From the NCBI RefSeq assembly GCF_015159595.1, contig NZ_CP063304.1:992001-1056000 (forward strand): a DNA stretch of 64,000 nt, in the 5' to 3' direction. Numbering within the stretch: the stretch's first letter is position 1; each line of letters starts with the position of its first letter. The position numbers and the translations under genes are program-made. This document shows, one piece after another, positions 63,341-64,000 of the stretch. The notes beneath the pieces are model-generated. The model was not told the DNA's origin and did not search any database. It was given only the letters and a program-made list of their open reading frames with translations. The stretch is from Blautia liquoris (GTDB lineage: Bacteria > Bacillota > Clostridia > Lachnospirales > Lachnospiraceae).

Positions 63341-64000
63341 TGAAGAGAAAAATACAGACTTTATTAAAACAGATTGTATGTATTATCATGAGCCTGATCG
63401 TTATTGTTCCGTTTTACATGGTTATCATTAATTCTTTTAAGACAAAGAGTGAAGCGGCAAGGATGAGCCTTTCACTTCCCAAACAGTGGGTCTTTAGAAA
63501 TTATCTTGAGGTGATTGAGAAAGGAAGACTTTTTCAGGGATTTGCAAATAGCTTTCTTTATGCATTTGTTTCTACTACGATAGGGGTCATCTGCTGTGCT
63601 ATGGGTGCATTCGTCATTTGCCGTAACAGGACAAAGCTAAATAACTTTCTTTATTATTTTATTTTGTGTGGTTTGTTTTTCCCAGTCAACTATGTAACCC
63701 TGGTAAAGGTATTGAACCGGACCGGGCTGGCAAATACGAGACTTGGAATTATCGTTGTATTTACAAGCTCAATGATTCCATTTTGTATTTTTACAATTCG
63801 TAATTTTGTCACGTCACTTCCCGTGGAACTTGATGAAGCGGCGATTATTGATGGGGCGGGGCCTGTAACATTGTTTTATAAGATTATTGTTCCAATGCTC
63901 AAACCTACCCTTGTGACATGTTTTATCCTGCAGTTTATGGGGATTTGGAGTGATTTTTTAACACCCTTATATTTATCAAATAATAGTTCCATGTTTCCGA
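63340..64000 (+). CDS. Sugar ABC transporter permease (MsmG type), partial
   Basis: Second permease of the third importer, cut by the window end after 220 residues. The translation starts MKRKIQTLLKQIVCIIMS, continues with IINSFKTKSEAA and includes the EAA loop LPVELDEAAIIDGAGP followed by KIIVPMLKP. Four to five of the six membrane segments are visible. ATG 63340 overlaps the preceding stop, and AAAGGAGG lies inside the preceding gene. No ATPase is seen yet. Confidence 0.93.
   Translation, partial: MKRKIQTLLKQIVCIIMSLIVIVPFYMVIINSFKTKSEAARMSLSLPKQWVFRNYLEVIEKGRLFQGFANSFLYAFVSTTIGVICCAMGAFVICRNRTKLNNFLYYFILCGLFFPVNYVTLVKVLNRTGLANTRLGIIVVFTSSMIPFCIFTIRNFVTSLPVELDEAAIIDGAGPVTLFYKIIVPMLKPTLVTCFILQFMGIWSDFLTPLYLSNNSSMFP

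Noticed and set aside
1-64000. Prophage, insertion sequence or integrative element
   Set aside because: No transposase, integrase, phage structural gene or att-like duplication was seen; the glycan locus could still have been acquired, but no boundary evidence is present.
1-64000. tRNA or rRNA genes
   Set aside because: No cloverleaf with conserved GGTTCGAATCC-type arm or rRNA segment was recognised by eye; a covariance-model scan was not possible.

Overview
The window looks like chromosomal DNA from an endospore-forming gut Firmicute, most likely a Lachnospiraceae member (Blautia-like). This is inferred from spoIIGA-sigE and sigG beside ftsZ, a division/cell-wall (dcw) cluster with two class B PBP genes, a fused FeoA-FeoB transporter, YesM/YesN-type two-component systems next to LplB/YtcP-type ABC transporters, moderate-to-low GC and frequent TTG starts. 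I see no rRNA, tRNA, insertion sequence, prophage or CRISPR array.

Region 1 (1-22.6 kb) is core genome. It holds the end of rpe, then thiN and ychF. The dcw cluster follows: mraZ, rsmH, an ftsL-like gene, two PBPs, mraY, murD, an inverted ftsW, murA, ftsQ and ftsZ. Next come aroE-aroD, the spoIIGA-sigE pair, sigG, and a FeoA-FeoB iron transporter. Clear control signals are a TTGATT-17-TAGAAT promoter running into four 10-bp-spaced MraZ boxes, a wide-spaced (21 bp) promoter with Spo0A-like boxes before spoIIGA, a structured leader before ftsZ, and several strong intrinsic terminators.

Region 2 (22.6-28.6 kb) is hexuronate catabolism: lacI-type regulator plus uxaC on the minus strand, diverging from uxaA-uxaB. 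Two near-identical 14-bp operators lie between them. Glucuronate or galacturonate would be converted through tagaturonate/fructuronate and altronate to 2-keto-3-deoxygluconate.

Region 3 (28.6-64 kb) is a large glycan-utilisation locus. It opens with a nucleoside-hydrolase-like gene, an AraC regulator and a UroD-fold protein. It then carries a CUT1 ABC transporter, a YesM/YesN system whose two genes are split around that transporter, and a second substrate-binding lipoprotein heading a seven-gene operon: alpha-glucuronidase-like protein, GH29, GH42, GH95, GH2 and a CE15-like esterase. After another AraC regulator come a Gfo/Idh/MocA oxidoreductase, a GH31 alpha-xylosidase-like enzyme, a second YesM/YesN pair and a third ABC transporter cut by the window end. 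None of the enzymes shows a signal peptide, so the working model is import of complex oligosaccharides through the ABC systems and disassembly in the cytoplasm. The enzyme set fits a branched plant glycan carrying fucose or L-galactose, galactose, alpha-xylose and (esterified) glucuronate, such as glucuronoarabinoxylan or fucosylated xyloglucan fragments. Released glucuronate would feed the uxa genes of Region 2.

The most unusual non-coding feature is an 86-bp structured repeat present twice (2 mismatches), once inside the uxaA-uxaB gap and once in front of the ABC transporter, where it adjoins two further hairpins.
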